NCBI GenBank assembly: GCA_050633365.1
Contig: JBOEGJ010000011.1
Span: forward strand, 1-64,000
Origin: Pseudomaricurvus sp050633365
Lineage (GTDB): Bacteria > Pseudomonadota > Gammaproteobacteria > Pseudomonadales > Cellvibrionaceae
Length of the DNA: 64,000 nucleotides
Reading direction: 5' to 3'
The notes beneath the pieces are model-generated. The model was not told where the DNA came from. It was given only the letters and a program-made list of their open reading frames with translations, and made no database searches. Numbering within the stretch: the first letter of the stretch is position 1; each line of letters starts with the position of its first letter. Position numbers and translations under genes: made by a program. Below, one piece after another: positions 45,589 through 54,274 of the stretch.

Positions 45589-46557
45589 ATGCCCCCAACT
45601 ACCCATCAACGACGCAGCAATAACATCAATAGCCCCGCTAAGCTCAAGACGCTGAGCGGCACTGGACTAGGCTTACGGCTTCCTCATATTCACCAAATTA
45701 TTGCAGAAAAACCAGAGATCGATTGGTTAGAAATCCACAGCTGCAATTTTTTGAATGCCCCCATCAATCTCGCCCTACTCGATCAAGTTGCTGAGTGTTA
45801 TCCGCTCAGTTTTCACGGGGTCAGTTTGAATTTAGGTGGCCCAAATAATCTGGATCACGAGTATTTGAAGCAACTCAAGCACCTTATAAAGCGATATCAA
45901 CCAGAGCTAGTCTCGGATCACGCCTGCTTCACCGCAATGGGCAACCAACATTTTCACGACCTCTTGCCCGTTCCTTATACGGAAGAAGCCGCCGACCATT
46001 TCAGCCAAAGAATCAATGAAGTCCAGGAGACACTGGAGCGGGAAATTTTAATCGAGAATATTTCACGATATATCAGCTACCCCCCGTCACAGCAACAACT
46101 GACAGAAGCCCAATTTCTATCGGCAATTACCAGCCAAACCCAGTGCGGATTACTCTTGGACATCAACAACGCTTACATCAATCAAAGCAATCATATGGAT
46201 GAGCCAAGACAACAGGTCTGCCAGTTTATCCGCGCCCTTCCCCAGCAACACATAAAAGAAATCCATCTCGGCGGTCATCATAATGAAGGCGGGCAACTCA
46301 TTGACAGTCACAGCAGTGAAGTTAGCGAATCTGTTTGGCAGCTCTTCTCTCAATATTGCGAAGATTTTTTTACCAGTAATCACAGTGAATCAGTGCTGCC
46401 AGCAATATTGATTGAATGGGACAATGCGCTTCCGCCTCTAGAAAAGCTCATGCAACAGGCGCAAAGAGCTAAGGCGACTATCAACTCCGCACAGGATCTC
46501 ACCAGAAAAAATACACACGCTGTTAGCTCCTACGAGCACCCAAGTTACTCAACATGA
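45589..46557 (+). CDS. bufB: Multinuclear iron oxygenase (MNIO, DUF692), bufferin-modifying enzyme BufB
   Basis: A 322-residue TIM-barrel enzyme of the DUF692 family. Metal-ligand regions are recognisable: LSFHGVSLNLGG, LVSDHACF, ILIENISRY, LLLDINNAYIN, IHLGGHH and IDSHSSEV, then IEWDN. MNIO enzymes use an iron cluster and oxygen to convert peptide cysteines into thiooxazole-type groups; the substrate here should be BufA. It starts 114 bases after the precursor gene, and its stop overlaps the next start as ATGA. The first 18 residues are poorly conserved, so a later start is possible. Confidence 0.93.
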   Translation: MPPTTHQRRSNNINSPAKLKTLSGTGLGLRLPHIHQIIAEKPEIDWLEIHSCNFLNAPINLALLDQVAECYPLSFHGVSLNLGGPNNLDHEYLKQLKHLIKRYQPELVSDHACFTAMGNQHFHDLLPVPYTEEAADHFSQRINEVQETLEREILIENISRYISYPPSQQQLTEAQFLSAITSQTQCGLLLDINNAYINQSNHMDEPRQQVCQFIRALPQQHIKEIHLGGHHNEGGQLIDSHSSEVSESVWQLFSQYCEDFFTSNHSESVLPAILIEWDNALPPLEKLMQQAQRAKATINSAQDLTRKNTHAVSSYEHPSYST

Positions 46558-47222
46558 AAAACAACTATCAACAACAACTGGGGAAGTTTTTACGCCATCA
46601 CTGGCCCCAGTCAGTCTACGAAAATAATTATCGTGAAAGTCACCGGCGGGCATTGCGGCAGACCTATTGCACCTGCGCGCTACTGTTCGAGCAATGGCAA
46701 GTTGACGATCTATTCGACCAGCTCTTGGTCCAATTTGTCGCCCACACGAAGGCCGACTGTTGGGACATCAACCGCTACGGCAAAGAGCTGCCTTCATTCA
46801 TCGAGGCGCAAAAAACCAGTGTAAAAGCAGATTTATTTCCCTGGGAGCTACTGGCCGATGTCGCTCGCTTAGAATTTGCACTCACCGAGCGTTACTACGG
46901 CGCACCACGCCAAACTCTTGAGCTGGAGCTGTCGCAATTGCAAAGCTTAGACATTGAGACCTACACGCTTTTAATGCACAGGCTCCAACGACAACACCCC
47001 TACGTGGCTTTCGATCCAGCTTTACTGTCTCAACGCACACCATCAACACTCTGTTACACATTAGTAATCGGTATTTCCTCCCATAGGAGACAGCCAAGAC
47101 TCTACTTAGCACCAGCTGAAAACTCAAAATCCACAGGATCGGTGGAATCTAGAAACTTTTGCCTTGCTGGTGAGTCAGAGCAGCTATCAATCGACGAATC
47201 CGCTAGGCCTGCCGCCCCATGA
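46554..47222 (+). CDS. bufC: BufC/HvfC-type DUF2063 partner protein
   Basis: A 222-residue protein. The N-terminal part matches the DUF2063 DNA-binding-like/RRE-containing partner of MNIO enzymes: YRESHRRALRQTY, followed by FVAHTKADCWDINRYGKELPSFI. The C-terminal half is alpha/beta and shortish for the family. These partners bring the precursor peptide to the MNIO enzyme. It is coupled by ATGA overlaps to both the enzyme gene before it and the sigma gene after it. Confidence 0.87.
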   Translation: MKNNYQQQLGKFLRHHWPQSVYENNYRESHRRALRQTYCTCALLFEQWQVDDLFDQLLVQFVAHTKADCWDINRYGKELPSFIEAQKTSVKADLFPWELLADVARLEFALTERYYGAPRQTLELELSQLQSLDIETYTLLMHRLQRQHPYVAFDPALLSQRTPSTLCYTLVIGISSHRRQPRLYLAPAENSKSTGSVESRNFCLAGESEQLSIDESARPAAP

Positions 47223-47716
47223 GCTTCGACAAGGATCAACTCAACCAGCTGTATCAATACGCCATGACGCTGGCCCAGCAACCGGCCGATGCCTACGATC
47301 TTTTACAAGAAAGTTTGGAACGCTATCTAAACGCAGTAGCGTCTAACAAAGACATAGACAAGCCCTTAACCTATGTGCGAACCCTTATTCGCCATCGGTT
47401 TATTGATCGTTATCGCTATGATAAACGCTGGCAGTTGAGCCCCTGCGATGAACTGGAATTTCCCACGGCAATCGACTTATCTTTCAACTCACTTGAAGAG
47501 CTTCATATTCAAGCTGATCTCATGGAGAGAATCTGGCAACAGATCAGCCCAATCGATCGAGACATTTTGTATCATTGGGCCATTCTCGGATTTACCACCC
47601 AAGAAACCAGCGAACTTCTCAATATTCCCAAAGGCACACTCCTGTCGCGAGTGCACCGACTGCGTCAGCAGTTTCAATCATCCGCTTTTGCAGAGGGAGA
47701 CTATCGTGATCGATAA
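47219..47716 (+). CDS. ECF sigma factor of the bufferin operon
   Basis: A 165-residue sigma-70 family protein with region 2 (DAYDLLQESLERYLN, RTLIRHRFIDRYRYDKRW) and region 4 (DRDILYHWAILGFTTQETSELLNIPKGTLLSRVHRLRQ) and no other domains. The ATG overlaps the bufC stop. Its placement inside the operon, followed by a membrane protein, suggests that it drives its own operon in response to a metal or envelope signal. The target promoter was not identified by eye. Confidence 0.9.
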   Translation: MSFDKDQLNQLYQYAMTLAQQPADAYDLLQESLERYLNAVASNKDIDKPLTYVRTLIRHRFIDRYRYDKRWQLSPCDELEFPTAIDLSFNSLEELHIQADLMERIWQQISPIDRDILYHWAILGFTTQETSELLNIPKGTLLSRVHRLRQQFQSSAFAEGDYRDR

Positions 47717-48380
47717 TCCATCATCCCACGACACCTTAAAAAACCACATTAACGATAAGACTGTGCAAGTACGCCTAACGGAAACGCAATTGCAAGACTT
47801 GTTACAGCTGCAAAGCGAGTCGTCCAACACAGAACCATCAAAACCCAAGGCTGGTTTTTTACAGGCACCACTAACCTACGTAGCTGCCAGTCTCGCGGTG
47901 TTTTTTTTGGGAATCCTTACCGCACAGCAGCTAGCGTTAGACATCGACTCGACAAACACCCAACCCCACCTAGTCAGCCACGAAAGCCTATTGCAGTCGA
48001 TAGCCACGGAAGTTGTCGACAACCATCTAAAACTAAAACCTCTGGACATCGAAACTCAAGCCATCGACAAGGCTCGACAGTTCCTCGATCAGCTGGATTT
48101 TTCTCCCATACAATCGATCACCGCAGCTACTTCTCTTGGTCTGGGTGATTATTTACTCATCGGCGGTCGCTATTGCTCAATACAAGGGACTAGCGCCGCG
48201 CAACTTCGCTACCGGCGAGACGGACAACTACGAACCCTATACCAAGTGCCTTACCATTTAGAACGGTACGGACCCATGCCCACAGCGATTGATCAGCCGC
48301 CACTGTCTTTGAGCCGCAAGGGATTAAATGTAACTCTCTGGGTAGAGCGCGATCTATTGATGGTTCTTGTATCACCATAA
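47706..48380 (+). CDS. Probable membrane anti-sigma factor of the bufferin operon
   Basis: A 224-residue single-pass protein starting at GTG 47706, which has AGGGAGA upstream and overlaps the sigma gene by 11 bases. Residues 1-54 are polar and should be cytoplasmic, residues 55-77 (PLTYVAASLAVFFLGILTAQQ) form a membrane helix, and the rest is periplasmic. No family is recognised with confidence. Position and topology indicate an anti-sigma factor. A frame that opens at 47448 runs inside the sigma gene and is rejected as the start. Confidence 0.75.
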   Translation: MIDNPSSHDTLKNHINDKTVQVRLTETQLQDLLQLQSESSNTEPSKPKAGFLQAPLTYVAASLAVFFLGILTAQQLALDIDSTNTQPHLVSHESLLQSIATEVVDNHLKLKPLDIETQAIDKARQFLDQLDFSPIQSITAATSLGLGDYLLIGGRYCSIQGTSAAQLRYRRDGQLRTLYQVPYHLERYGPMPTAIDQPPLSLSRKGLNVTLWVERDLLMVLVSP

Positions 48381-48418
48381 CCTGCAAGCTAGAGCCACAA
48401 TCTTGAATCGAGCCCCAT

Positions 48419-48449
48419 CACCTGCCGCTAGCAAATGCGGCAGGTGTTT
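48419..48449 (+). terminator. Terminator of the bufferin operon
   Basis: Perfect 10-bp arms CACCTGCCGC (48419-48428) and GCGGCAGGTG (48437-48446) with an 8-base loop and a short TTT. The weak T-run makes efficiency uncertain. Confidence 0.75.
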
Positions 48450-48499
48450 ACCCATTTTCACTCTGGTATGATCTGCCGATCAAAACAGGGTGAGACAAG

Positions 48500-50083
48500 A
48501 TGGCTTGGTTAACAGATTTACTTGGTATGTTTCTTCAATTTGGCGCGTTGTTACTGCTGCTTGCGGTCATCGCTGGGCTAGGTATCGTCGCGAGCATGTA
48601 CTGGAGCGATACCCATCAAACTAAGCACGCGATTCGACGAAACTATCCGGTAATTGGTCGTTTTCGTTATTTTTTCGAGCACATGGGCGAATTCTTCCGA
48701 CAGTATTTCTTCGCCTTAGATCGTGAAGAGCTCCCTTTTAATCGAGCCCAACGAAGCTGGGTCTATCGCGCAGCAAAAAACGTCGACGCTACTGTAGCTT
48801 TTGGTTCCACTCGCCCCCTTAACCAGCCGGGCGACATCATCTTTCTCAATGGCCTGTTTCCAATTCTCAAAGAGCAAGCACAACCCAGTTCAAGCATCAC
48901 TTTTGGTGAGTATTTTGCCAAAACGCCCTACAGCACCAACGCCATTTTTAATATCTCGGGAATGAGTTTCGGCGCTCTGTCAGTGCCCGCCATTGAAGCG
49001 CTGAGCCGAGGAGCCAAGCGGGCAGGCATATGGATGAATAGCGGTGAAGGCGCCCTCTCCCCGCAACATCTCGCCAGCGGCTGTGATCTTGTCTTTCAAA
49101 TCGGAACCGCCAAATATGGTATACGAAATGAAGATGGCTCACTCAACGAAGAGAAACTCAAAGCGGTCGCCGGACACCCTCAAGTCAAAATGTTTGAGGT
49201 AAAACTCAGCCAGGGTGCAAAACCAGGTAAAGGGGGAATTCTTCCCGCCGAAAAAGTTACGCCTTTGATTGCATCTACGCGCTCCATTGCCGTGGGAGAA
49301 GCGTCCATCAGTCCCAATGGACATCCCGATATCCGTTCGATTGAAGAGCTGTTGCGCTTCATTAAGAAAGTGCGAGATTTGACCGGAAAACCCACTGGAT
49401 TTAAGTCGGTGATTGGTCGAACTGAATGGCTCGACGAACTTTGCGAGACTATCCATCGCATGGGCCACGAGTACGCACCAGACTTCATCACTATCGACAG
49501 TGCCGACGGCGGCACTGGAGCTGCACCTCAGAGCCTCATTGACTACGTAGGCCTGCCCATTAAACGCAGCCTGCCACTGGTGGTCGACAAGCTTAACCAA
49601 GCCGGACTAAAACAACGCATTAAGGTAATTTCGTCGGGTAAGTTGATCAACCCCTCCGATGTCGCATGGGCGCTCTGTGTCGGCGCTGACGTGGTCGTCA
49701 GTGCTCGCGGCTTTATGTTCGCACTGGGTTGTATTCAAGCCTTACAATGCAATAAAAACACTTGCCCCACGGGCATCACAACTCACGATCCAGACTTACA
49801 AAAAGGCCTGGATCCAACCAATAAAGCCGAACGTGTTTATCACTTCGCTAAAAACTTGGTGCACGAAGTAGAACTTATCGCCCACTCCTGCGGAGCCGCT
49901 CACCCTCGACTATTAAACCGCAATCACGCACAGGTTATCGACGCGCAAGGACTTCCGAGACCGCTCGATCACTTTCAGTCACTTAGCGGAATAAACGAAA
50001 CGCAAAATAATCATTCCACTGTGACCACGAAATCCATCTCGGTCAGCGAGCACGAAAAAAGCTCTGTAGAAATCGTTGGCTAG
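48500..50083 (+). CDS. FMN-binding glutamate synthase family protein
   Basis: A 527-residue protein with an N-terminal membrane segment (about residues 8-32), then a GltB-type FMN/(3Fe-4S) synthase domain. Landmarks: ISGMSFGALSVPAIEALSRGAKRAG, NSGEGALSP, KPGKGGILPAEKV, IDSADGGTGAAP, and a cysteine set C-x5-C-x4-C in GCIQALQCNKNTCPTG that fits a 3Fe-4S cluster. It lacks the glutamine amidotransferase half, so ammonia-dependent or other flavin chemistry is possible. The true substrate of these membrane-linked homologues is not known. It stands alone. Confidence 0.88.
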   Translation: MAWLTDLLGMFLQFGALLLLLAVIAGLGIVASMYWSDTHQTKHAIRRNYPVIGRFRYFFEHMGEFFRQYFFALDREELPFNRAQRSWVYRAAKNVDATVAFGSTRPLNQPGDIIFLNGLFPILKEQAQPSSSITFGEYFAKTPYSTNAIFNISGMSFGALSVPAIEALSRGAKRAGIWMNSGEGALSPQHLASGCDLVFQIGTAKYGIRNEDGSLNEEKLKAVAGHPQVKMFEVKLSQGAKPGKGGILPAEKVTPLIASTRSIAVGEASISPNGHPDIRSIEELLRFIKKVRDLTGKPTGFKSVIGRTEWLDELCETIHRMGHEYAPDFITIDSADGGTGAAPQSLIDYVGLPIKRSLPLVVDKLNQAGLKQRIKVISSGKLINPSDVAWALCVGADVVVSARGFMFALGCIQALQCNKNTCPTGITTHDPDLQKGLDPTNKAERVYHFAKNLVHEVELIAHSCGAAHPRLLNRNHAQVIDAQGLPRPLDHFQSLSGINETQNNHSTVTTKSISVSEHEKSSVEIVG

Positions 50084-50194
50084 CAGATTTCGCTCTAAAA
50101 TCACACGGATAATAAGGCCCCGCTATAGTCGAAAATTCACTGAATCTATAAAGCCCCATATTGTTTAAATAAGGGTTTTCCCTTGAAGTTTTCT

Positions 50195-50229
50195 TCTGTT
50201 ATGTTGGATCGACAAAAAAACATAACAGA
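50195..50229. promoter_or_regulatory. Inverted repeat just upstream of the MFS gene
   Basis: TCTGTTATG (50195-50203) and CATAACAGA (50221-50229) are perfectly complementary across 17 bases, ending nine bases before the MFS start codon. It could be a repressor operator or an mRNA hairpin beside the ribosome-binding site. Confidence 0.55.
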
Positions 50230-50238
50230 GAGAACTTC

Positions 50239-51606
50239 ATGGTCGAGAATGCCCCAAAGACGCCTCCAGCGTCGCCGGAATCACCCTATTCACCCAACTA
50301 CCGTCGGTACGTGCTCGTAGTTCTGACGTTAGTGTATGCACTCAACTTTATCGACCGCCAAATTTTGGTGATTCTTCAAGAGTCGATAAAAGCTGACATG
50401 GGACTGTCTGACACTCAACTTGGACTGTTGACCGGATTTGCCTTCGCCATCTTTTACGTATCCGTTGGTATTCCCATTGCTCGCTGGGCCGACGTCGGCA
50501 ATCGCAAAAACATCATTGCATTAGCCATCGCGGTATGGAGTGGTATGACCGCTCTCTCGGGCCTAACTCAGAACTTTTTCCAATTGCTGTTGGCGCGTAT
50601 TGGCGTCGGAGTTGGCGAAGCCGGTGGCAGCCCTCCCGCACACTCAATCATCTCTGATTACTACCCCCCGGAAAAACGAGGTACCGCGCTATCGTTCTAT
50701 TCCACCGGCGTGTACATCGGAATTCTATTGGGCTTTTTAATTGGCGGATGGATTAACCACAACTTTGGCTGGCGAACAGCTTTCTTCGTGGTTGGTATTC
50801 CAGGCTTTTTGGTGGCCCTATTGGTTGGCTTGACCATACGAGAGCCGAAAAGAGGTCAGAGTGACGACGCCACCTCGGTGGGCGGCGGGACCGTTCAAAA
50901 AACTACCTTTTCAGAAACCGTCACAACCCTATTGAATTTAAAATCATTTCGCTATTTTGCGGTTGGCGCAGGCTTAGCCGCCTTTACCAGTTACGGTATC
51001 GGCAACTTCATGCCAAGCTTCTTGATTCGTACCTATGGCTTTAACAATCTTGAAGTGGGCAGCAGTTTGGCACTCATCACCGGGATAGGTGGCGCCATTG
51101 GAACCTTTATGGGCGGTTACTGTGCTGACAAATTTGGGGCAACCGATAAACGCTGGTACTTGTGGGTTCCCGCAATACCGGCAATATTCAGTGTGCCCGC
51201 TATGTTACTGGCACTCTTTAGTGGTAACAGCCAAACAACCTTGGCATTGCTTTTTGTCTCAACCATGTGCGGCGCCTTCTACCTCGGCCCCACCATTGCC
51301 ATGACTCACACGCTATTATCGCCCTCAATGAGAGCGATGGGCTCTGCGGTTTTGTTTTTGATTCTAAACCTAATCGGCCTAGGACTTGGCCCTCTGTTTG
51401 TGGGCGTTGTCAGTGATACTCTGGCGCCAACCTACGGCACTCAGTCCTTGCAGTACTCGCTGGCAATCACCTCGCTGTTTGGCCTGCTTTCAGCCGCTTG
51501 CTTTTTCATTGCCGCCGCCAGACTCTCACAGGACCTGGTAAAAAAACCGGAAGAAACATCTCAGGCCCCAAGCAATAACAGCACATTGGCCAGCGCCGAT
51601 AGCTAA
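50239..51606 (+). CDS. Spinster-type MFS transporter
   Basis: A 455-residue, 12-helix carrier. It begins with YVLVVLTLVYALNFIDRQILVILQESIKADMGLSDTQLGLLTG-type sequence, characteristic of the spinster/hexuronate-like branch, and has the loop 2-3 motif RWADVGNRKNI and ARIGVGVGEAGGSPPAHSIISDYYPPEKRGTAL. Substrates in this branch are varied (lipids, aromatic acids), so none is assigned. AGAGAG precedes the ATG. The inverted repeat upstream and a strong terminator downstream make it a single-gene unit. Confidence 0.87.
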   Translation: MVENAPKTPPASPESPYSPNYRRYVLVVLTLVYALNFIDRQILVILQESIKADMGLSDTQLGLLTGFAFAIFYVSVGIPIARWADVGNRKNIIALAIAVWSGMTALSGLTQNFFQLLLARIGVGVGEAGGSPPAHSIISDYYPPEKRGTALSFYSTGVYIGILLGFLIGGWINHNFGWRTAFFVVGIPGFLVALLVGLTIREPKRGQSDDATSVGGGTVQKTTFSETVTTLLNLKSFRYFAVGAGLAAFTSYGIGNFMPSFLIRTYGFNNLEVGSSLALITGIGGAIGTFMGGYCADKFGATDKRWYLWVPAIPAIFSVPAMLLALFSGNSQTTLALLFVSTMCGAFYLGPTIAMTHTLLSPSMRAMGSAVLFLILNLIGLGLGPLFVGVVSDTLAPTYGTQSLQYSLAITSLFGLLSAACFFIAAARLSQDLVKKPEETSQAPSNNSTLASADS

Positions 51607-51635
51607 TAAGATAAAGTAAAATTTTTCGTTAAACA

Positions 51636-51672
51636 CAAAAAGCCGCGACCCTGATTGGGTCGCGGCTTTTTG
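51636..51672. terminator. Bidirectional terminator between the MFS and transglutaminase-like genes
   Basis: A 16-bp perfect stem, from CAAAAAGCCGCGACCC (51636-51651) to GGGTCGCGGCTTTTTG (51657-51672), with loop TGATT. A and T runs on both sides allow function on either strand, and it ends exactly at the neighbouring minus-strand stop codon. Confidence 0.95.
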
Positions 51673-52386
51673 TCAGGAGTGATTAGGGCTTACTTCCAGA
51701 TCAACATCTTCATCAAAACTGTGATCGCTTAACTCAGCACTAGCAACCATATCGCCGTATACCTCGCCAAACACTCGCATCATGTCTTCGAACGGTACCT
51801 CGTCGAATTCTCCACGTTCAAGTAAATATTCCATGTGCCGATTTCCGGCTTGGTCAAACTCATGGTAAATCGAGTCCTGTAATCCATCGAACTCTAAGGG
51901 TTTTAATCCAAACTTTTCACAGAGTTCAATATTGAATGCAGGTGTCGCCTTAACCCAACGCCCATTTAAAAATAGGGACGTGTAACCATGCCAATGAAAC
52001 ACATCGGTTTTCATGGTTTCTCTCATACGCGCGGTCGACAAGTGATTCTTTACATCTGCAAACCCCAAGCGCGCAGGAATACCAATCGAGCGACAACATG
52101 CTGCCAATAAAATGGCTTTAGGTACGCACCAGCCAATGCCGGCTTTCAAGGTGACGCTCGCGGCGAAGGATGCGGGATTCACATCAAAGCTATAGGGGTC
52201 ATAGCGAATATCATCTCGGACCGCATAGTAGAGTGCCACGGCCCGATCAATGTCCCCCTCAATCGCGGCGGTGATTTTTTGGCTGTAAGAGGCAACCTCT
52301 GCATCATGCCAATCGATCGTTTTGCTGGCCGCTAAACTGGCTTCGAATTGATGGGGGGATGCATCGTCTATCGTTGTTTGACTCAT
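51673..52386 (-). CDS. Transglutaminase-like cysteine protease-fold protein
   Basis: A 237-residue cytoplasmic protein with the transglutaminase core: Cys87 in IGWCVPKAILLAACCRSIGIPAR and His133 in HWHGYTSLFLNGRW, followed by KATPAFN where the third catalytic residue normally lies. The acidic C-terminus is specific to this subfamily. Activity could be peptide hydrolysis or amide chemistry; the substrate is unknown. It is divergent from the small membrane protein gene. Confidence 0.88.
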   Translation of the reverse strand: MSQTTIDDASPHQFEASLAASKTIDWHDAEVASYSQKITAAIEGDIDRAVALYYAVRDDIRYDPYSFDVNPASFAASVTLKAGIGWCVPKAILLAACCRSIGIPARLGFADVKNHLSTARMRETMKTDVFHWHGYTSLFLNGRWVKATPAFNIELCEKFGLKPLEFDGLQDSIYHEFDQAGNRHMEYLLERGEFDEVPFEDMMRVFGEVYGDMVASAELSDHSFDEDVDLEVSPNHS

Positions 52387-52573
52387 AGTCGCTCACTCTC
52401 TTAACAGGGGTTGTCACATTGGAAGTAAATCACAGCCAGTCACTTTCGAACAGGTGAAAAACGTCATTTACTATTGACCAAAAGCGCCAGCGCGTCCATT
52501 TTTGACCTTGATAATGTAATGACGCACCATGACTATAAGCACGATTAAATCATAACAAAAACGAGATTTTTCT

Positions 52574-53029
52574 ATGGATGCCCTACTGACAACACTGGCC
52601 TCTCTGACGGCGCTCTACGCCTCTGCACTGTTTTTTATGACAGGCTTACTCACCGGCGCCTGGAAGTACGTGGAAATGACTAAGAGTAAAGAGTACCGCG
52701 CCCCGTTTTACGTTGATGTCGCCCATCGAGCATCACTGCTTTATGCCTTCGCCGCCATGCTAGTGGCGATATTTGCTTACTACAGCGCTCAATCTTCTCT
52801 CCCGGCCACGGTAACCCTGCTCGCCACTGTTGCCCCCCTATTGTTTTTCGGCCTCTCAATAGCGCTCTATGTGGTGCTGGGCTTAAAGAATGAAACCAAC
52901 AATCAGTTGCGAGACGACAAAGCACCAGCGCTGACGCTCTGGTTTATGCGCGGATTAATGCTCGGGGAGATCGGTGGCTTTAGTGTTCTTTTCTATGGTT
53001 TTTGGCAAACAGCAAACCAGATCAGCTAA
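52574..53029 (+). CDS. Small four-helix membrane protein, function unknown
   Basis: A 151-residue protein with four hydrophobic segments (about residues 8-28, 50-68, 76-103 and 125-147) and a polar loop KYVEMTKSKEYRAPFYVDVAHRAS between the first two. I recognise no named family with confidence. Similar-sized proteins occur near dehalogenase and fatty-acid genes in marine bacteria, but that is only an impression. It converges on the DUF2855 gene, with a terminator between. Confidence 0.7.
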   Translation: MDALLTTLASLTALYASALFFMTGLLTGAWKYVEMTKSKEYRAPFYVDVAHRASLLYAFAAMLVAIFAYYSAQSSLPATVTLLATVAPLLFFGLSIALYVVLGLKNETNNQLRDDKAPALTLWFMRGLMLGEIGGFSVLFYGFWQTANQIS

Positions 53030-53066
53030 AGTCCAACTACAGTCCAACAAGGTAAAACACAACAGA

Positions 53067-53105
53067 CAAAAAAGCCCAATGGAAATCAATGAATCTCCAT
53101 TGGGC
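53067..53105 (-). terminator. Terminator of the dehalogenase operon
   Basis: GCCCAATGGA (53074-53083) pairs with TCCATTGGGC (53096-53105). On the minus strand the stem is followed by six T's. It ends the DUF2855 gene transcript and may also serve the convergent membrane-protein gene. Confidence 0.87.
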
Positions 53106-53150
53106 CTCGTGCTCGATACTAATGGGCCAGCGCCGCTCTAGCGCCAGGAA

Positions 53151-54254
53151 TCACTTCTGCCAAAGCGAAACAATGTAGCCCGCTTTGGGATTGAAGCTAC
53201 CCGACAACACCTGCTGATAGACCTCATCGGTTGCCTCAGCTCCGTAGTGGCGTTCCACGTCCATCCAGCCATCAACAAAGCCTGTAAACACCGTCCAAAC
53301 CTCGGCAATTTTCTGTTGAAATGCAACACCGCCCCACTCTTTAATACGTTTTTCGGCCTGACTCGGCGCAAAAAACATAATCGGCTCAGGGCCTTCTAAT
53401 TTTGCTGGCATGCCGGCGCGCTGATCCCAATGGGAAGCCCCGACCATGCAGCTATACTGTAGGTTGCTTGAAAAGTGCTGATGAATTTGACCTAAGACTT
53501 GACCGTTGCCGGCGAAATCAACGACCGATGTCTTCTTCGACGAATCCAGACCCGATAGCTCCTCGTAACTGACCACAGTATCGTAACAACCCAACCCTTC
53601 CACAAATGCCTTATTGGATTCAGACGTAAGCCCAATAATGTCATAGTTTTGAGCTCGGCCTTTACGATTATGATGAAGAAGAAATGCCATTCCCAACGCA
53701 GTTTTACTCGACGCACTGGTCAAAATCACTTGCTCAGAACCAAAGAAATCACCGTCGGCAAAAAAATCATCCAGTAAAAACGAAGTCGTAAATAACGGGC
53801 GAAGAAGCATTTGCAGAGCTTCGGTTTCGGGCTTATATATTGGATCATTACTGCAACGAATGTACTGGTTGTAGATCACCGACAAAGACTGACGATGCTC
53901 GGCGCCATCAATGAAACTGGTAGGATTCAGCTGCGTCGGCTTCACCACCAAATAGGTCGACATAGGATAGTAGCCATAGAACTTTTCGCCAACATCAACA
54001 CCCTCACATTCGGACGACACCACCTCAGCAAAACCCCACACGGGAATAATACCGGCGCCGTCGGCGGCGGGGAAAAACTCCCAGTACTTAAGAAAATCAC
54101 CCATGGCGGCATAGGTAATATTATTGGCTGTCAATGAAAACTCGGACACCTTCAATAAAACCTCACCCGCCTCCATAGCGGGTAGCGATTGGGTGACGAT
54201 ATTAGTTTTGGCGTAGTCAGTGCGATTAACCAGCAAGGTTGTATTGTTTGTCAT
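53151..54254 (-). CDS. DUF2855 family protein (MDR-like)
   Basis: A 367-residue protein related in layout to medium-chain dehydrogenases: an N-terminal GroES-like part (VLLKVSEFSLTANNITYAAMGDFLKYWEFFP), then a nucleotide-binding-like part (VILTSASSKTALGMAFLLHH). A canonical Gly-rich dinucleotide loop is replaced by SASSKTA, which is usual in DUF2855. The function is unproven; a redox step on a ketone or alcohol product is conceivable. It lies 20 bases after the haloalkane dehalogenase gene, so the two are one operon under the TetR-type operator. Confidence 0.85.
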   Translation of the reverse strand: MTNNTTLLVNRTDYAKTNIVTQSLPAMEAGEVLLKVSEFSLTANNITYAAMGDFLKYWEFFPAADGAGIIPVWGFAEVVSSECEGVDVGEKFYGYYPMSTYLVVKPTQLNPTSFIDGAEHRQSLSVIYNQYIRCSNDPIYKPETEALQMLLRPLFTTSFLLDDFFADGDFFGSEQVILTSASSKTALGMAFLLHHNRKGRAQNYDIIGLTSESNKAFVEGLGCYDTVVSYEELSGLDSSKKTSVVDFAGNGQVLGQIHQHFSSNLQYSCMVGASHWDQRAGMPAKLEGPEPIMFFAPSQAEKRIKEWGGVAFQQKIAEVWTVFTGFVDGWMDVERHYGAEATDEVYQQVLSGSFNPKAGYIVSLWQK

Positions 54255-54274
54255 AGCGTTTCGTCCTCGTTATT

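Noticed and set aside
47448..47705. Upstream extension of the anti-sigma reading frame
   Set aside because: It runs inside the sigma-factor gene. The GTG at 47706 has a good ribosome site and gives a sensible protein.
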